Shown here: piece by piece, positions 61,488-64,000 of the stretch
Layout: the number at the start of each line of letters is the position of its first letter
How positions within the stretch are numbered: the first letter of the stretch is position 1
Assembly (NCBI GenBank): GCA_016165875.1
Contig: JABBOT010000080.1
Span: forward strand, 48,876,032-48,940,031
Origin: Acanthopleura granulata
Lineage: Eukaryota; Mollusca; Polyplacophora; Chitonida; Chitonidae
Direction of reading: 5' to 3'
DNA length: 64,000 bases
The notes under the pieces: model-generated
Told to the model about the DNA's origin: nothing
Seen by the model: the letters and a program-made list of their open reading frames with translations, nothing else
The model's database searches: none
Position numbers and translations under genes: made by a program

Positions 61488-62290
61488 CCATGATGATGGT
61501 ATAAAATAAAGCACAGATTGTGAATACAGATCTATTTGATGGTATAAAATAAGTACGATCCGTGGATATACATGGTAGCATAAAATGTGAATATGGATAT
61601 ACATGGTGGTATAAAATAAGGATGGCAAGTGGATATGCATGATGGTATAAAACAAGTACGATACGAGGTATGAAATATTGACGATACATGGATATAGACG
61701 ATAGTGTAAAATGTGAACGTGAATGTATAGGATGGCATAAAATAAGGATGATCAGTGGATATACTTGATTGTATAAAATAAGGACTGTGCCCGGATATAC
61801 ATAATGGTATAAAATATTTATTAATTTATTTGATTGGTATTTTACACCGTTCTCCGGAATATTTCACTTATACGACGGCGGCCAGCATTATGGTGGGAGG
61901 AAACCGGGCAGAGCCCGAGGAAAACCCACAACCATCCGCAGGATGCCGGTAGACCTTCCCACGTACGGTCGGAGAGAAAGCCAGCATGAGCTGTACTTGA
62001 ACTCACTGCGACCACATTGGTGGGAGGCTTCTGGGTCATTGCGCTGTGCTAGCGCGCTAACCAACTGATCCACAGAAGCCCCTGGTATAAAATAAGCTGG
62101 ACGTACGCAGTGGTGTATAAAGTAAGGATGGTAATGAGATGTACATGATGGTATAAGATGAAGACGGTGCATGGGCATAGATAATTGTATAAAATAACGA
62201 CGATACGTGTATAAACACAATGTGTGTAGTACAAAATATGGGCGGTGGATACACACGATGGTGTAAAATATGGATGGTGGATATATTGAT
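61488..62290. repeat. Degenerate minisatellite (~36-bp) split by a SINE
   Basis: Units like 'ggatatacatgatggtataa' plus 'aataaggacgatccgt' run from about 61488 to 61816 and resume at 62083 after the SINE. The many minus-strand open frames rich in YTI/YHH repeats are by-products. Confidence 0.85.
61817..62082 (-). mobile_element. SINE family A, full length, minus orientation, inside a minisatellite
   Basis: Complete copy from the tttattaatttatttgattg tail to the head 'gctaaccaactgatccacag'. TGGTATAAAATA flanks both sides (61805-61816 and 62083-62094). It could be a 12-bp target duplication, but the host minisatellite also contains this motif in each unit. Confidence 0.9.
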
Positions 62291-63215
62291 TAAAAGTCAC
62301 AAAACATAACATATATCTTGGCTGTTTCTGAACTCTGTCTGTAGAAAACCTTCGCAAACTGCGTTACACATTCACGTGTAGTGCGCCTTGTGTGTATTAT
62401 CTTAACATGTCAAACTAGGCTCCAATCGTGACTCAGCAGTAAATGTTTGTTTAATCCTCCACGCTTTACAGCTTAGTTTGGTTATAGGGTCAACACATGT
62501 TTACTACAGTCACGTATCTATAAAGCCAATTCCTGACACGTGAAACTGCATTTATGACAGCTGCCTTTATAATTTCTCTGACGGACGCAGTCGATATTTT
62601 GTCTCTTCAGTGTCTACTGCCCCAAGTGAGATGATATAACATCGTGTCAGTCCGTCCGTGTGTTTGTATGTCCGGTCAGCACTTTGGTTAATGTCCAGAG
62701 TTTCTCCAGTACAGTACACTGGCCCAATCAATGTCAAACTTTGTGTACACAAACACAACTGCATAACTGAGAAGATTAGCCAGGAATTCGTGTCCGTGTT
62801 AACGTGTTTCAAGTCTGTTTTCTCCAGCCTACATGCATACATGAAACAGACAGAATATTTCAGGCATATCAATGTCATAAACGAGGAACTACTTCAAACT
62901 GAATCGAATGCCTTTTATTCCAGTCTACTTGTGGAGTCTGTCCAGACTTTGTACAATTGTTATTCACATCTAAGGAGGCATATTTCAGACTCATTAAATG
63001 TACATGTCTACTGTACTTAAGTTATTCTCGATGCACATAGCCGAGGTTGGTGTGGATTACTGCGGATTTCTTTATCTATCTATTGAATTAAAATAAGGAC
63101 GGTCTTACTCAGTATCAGGATATTTCAACCTGATTAATTTGGGCGCAACACAAAGGTCAAAGACTAAGTTTATAATCAGAGATGTTTTGTTTAATTAAAA
63201 ATGGTAGGCCTACTT

Positions 63216-63468
63216 GTTGCTGCCTCGCTTGACGCTCAGCACCGAGAGGTTAGAATAAGGAAACAGGGCTGTCCGGCCCGGTGTCGGTATAATGTGACTG
63301 GTGTCATGTCTGGTGTTCTCGGCATCATGTTCCTGTGGCGGCAGCGCCTGGGCGGCATGGACTCGCCCTGCCACAAGAAGGCACAGTATATAAACACTCT
63401 TCGGGCCCCTCGTCGTCATATGACTGAAAAATTGTTGAGTACGACGTTAAACCCAAGCATACATACGG
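63216..63468 (+). mobile_element. SINE family B, 5'-truncated
   Basis: Matches the body of 50262-50578: 'gaccgagaggttagaataag'-type block, 'atggactcgccctgccacaa', 'tcgtcgtcatatgactgaaa', 'gacgttaaacccaagcatac'. The tRNA-like head is missing. It ends just before the sulfotransferase 5' exon. Confidence 0.85.
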
Positions 63469-63646
63469 ACATATTCTGTTTCTTTTCCAGGTGAACTATA
63501 TCGTTGGAAACGTTTGTCCATGCTCTGCTCGGCTAAACCAAGGAAAACCAAGCAAGATCTCCCAAACAAGTTCTAAGGTTACTAATCACCGAAGGCAACA
63601 CTCTCCAAACCAACGCCACCTAGTGCAGAGCTCGACAGTGGACGAC

Positions 63647-63818
63647 ATGGCGGAGGATTTTGTGACGGTAACAGACCCAGAGGGATATACCATGAGACTG
63701 ACAGAACTCGATGGTGTCTATGCGTCACCCTTCAAGGGGATAAAAGAACGGGTAGAGAAGCTGAAGACGTTCAAGTGTAGGGACGATGACGTCCTGATCT
63801 TGGCCTTTGCTAAGTCTG
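63647..63818 (+). CDS. Cytosolic sulfotransferase family, first coding exon (continues past right edge)
   Basis: Sulfotransferases move sulfate from PAPS to hydroxyl or amine acceptors. The exon probably begins at 63491 after a ttcttttccag acceptor, giving 156 bases of untranslated leader. The ATG at 63647 opens MAEDFVTVTDPEGY, and the exon ends in phase 1 at TCT G before GTAAGT (63819). The C-terminal part DDDVLILAFAKSG aligns with the start of the catalytic fold, where the strand leads into the PAPS-binding loop, usually YPKSGT or FPKSGT. The loop Lys-Ser-Gly is present but Pro is replaced by Ala. Only 57 codons are visible, so the subfamily cannot be given. It might also be a pseudogene, though the frame is intact. 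Confidence 0.72.
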
Positions 63819-63833
63819 GTAAGTGTTCGATTG

Positions 63834-64000
63834 TATGTCGACTTGTTTATCGGGTATCAGATTGTAGAGAGAGCTGGCTTCGCGAACTGTATGTCGTGAG
63901 GTTTGTCTGGCACCAAATTGTAGAGCGCTGGCTTCGAAAACTGTATGCCGTGATGTTTGTCGGGTACCAGGTGAAGTGTGGTGGCTCTGGGACTGTACGT
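63834..64000. repeat. Short tandem repeat (~55-60-bp unit) at right edge
   Basis: 'gtatcagattgtagaga', 'gctggcttcg' and 'aactgtatgtcgtgaggtttgtc' recur at about 63854, 63911 and 63967 in the intron after the sulfotransferase exon. The array runs off the window. Confidence 0.8.

Larger units (their letters stand above)
53562..63490. other. Long intergenic region between lectin and sulfotransferase genes
   Basis: Nearly 10 kb in which I can support no exon. Bases 53562-53900 should be the lectin 3' untranslated region, with an AATAAA-type signal near 53868. The rest carries minisatellites (56380-56540, 58911-59096, 61488-62290), an exact 83-bp duplication (57354 and 59201) and SINEs. Open frames up to about 120 codons have no recognisable domains and often overlap on both strands. 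Confidence 0.6.

Noticed and set aside
62567..63020. Frames of 103 and 120 codons on opposite strands
   Set aside because: No recognisable motif, no splice context, mutually overlapping.

Overview
The window is animal nuclear DNA: AT-rich, with long introns, GT-AG spliced genes and many tRNA-derived SINEs. The main SINE (tRNA-like head, conserved core, AAATA-rich tail) and a second short repeat ending in a 'gacgttaaaccc'-type tail resemble elements I associate with molluscs and other lophotrochozoans. An H-type lectin like those of snails fits this. I infer a lophotrochozoan, most likely a mollusc; a brachiopod or similar phylum is not excluded.

Five genes can be read. (1) Bases 1-5401, minus strand: the first six coding exons of anillin (ANLN), the cytokinetic-ring scaffold; the C-terminal half lies beyond the left edge. 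(2) 9600-25429, plus strand: a complete 19-exon acyloxyacyl hydrolase (AOAH), 576 residues, with a saposin-B domain and a GDSL-type lipase domain that keep their key residues. (3) About 30502-46807, plus: a secreted-type protein with a laminin-G/concanavalin-like domain and a Cys-containing C-terminal domain, every exon boundary in phase 1; its first exon is unresolved. (4) 50874-53561, plus: a 213-residue secreted lectin with signal peptide, coiled coil and H-type lectin domain. (5) 63647 to the right edge, plus: the first coding exon of a cytosolic-type sulfotransferase.

ANLN and AOAH are divergent, about 4.2 kb apart. They are also neighbours in the human genome (7p14.2), so this looks like very old microsynteny. 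AOAH deacylates bacterial lipopolysaccharide; the next two genes encode carbohydrate-binding-type secreted proteins. The stretch may therefore be rich in defence or recognition genes, but that is inference.

The space between genes and in introns is filled with repeats: at least ten SINE copies from three families, several terminal-inverted-repeat or foldback elements, an approximately 1.6-kb candidate DNA transposon carrying an open frame, and more than a dozen minisatellites. Four of these arrays are packed into 3 kb just downstream of AOAH. I found no rRNA or true tRNA genes, no CRISPR array and no recognisable virus. Exon limits were set by eye from splice consensus, frame and family resemblance.
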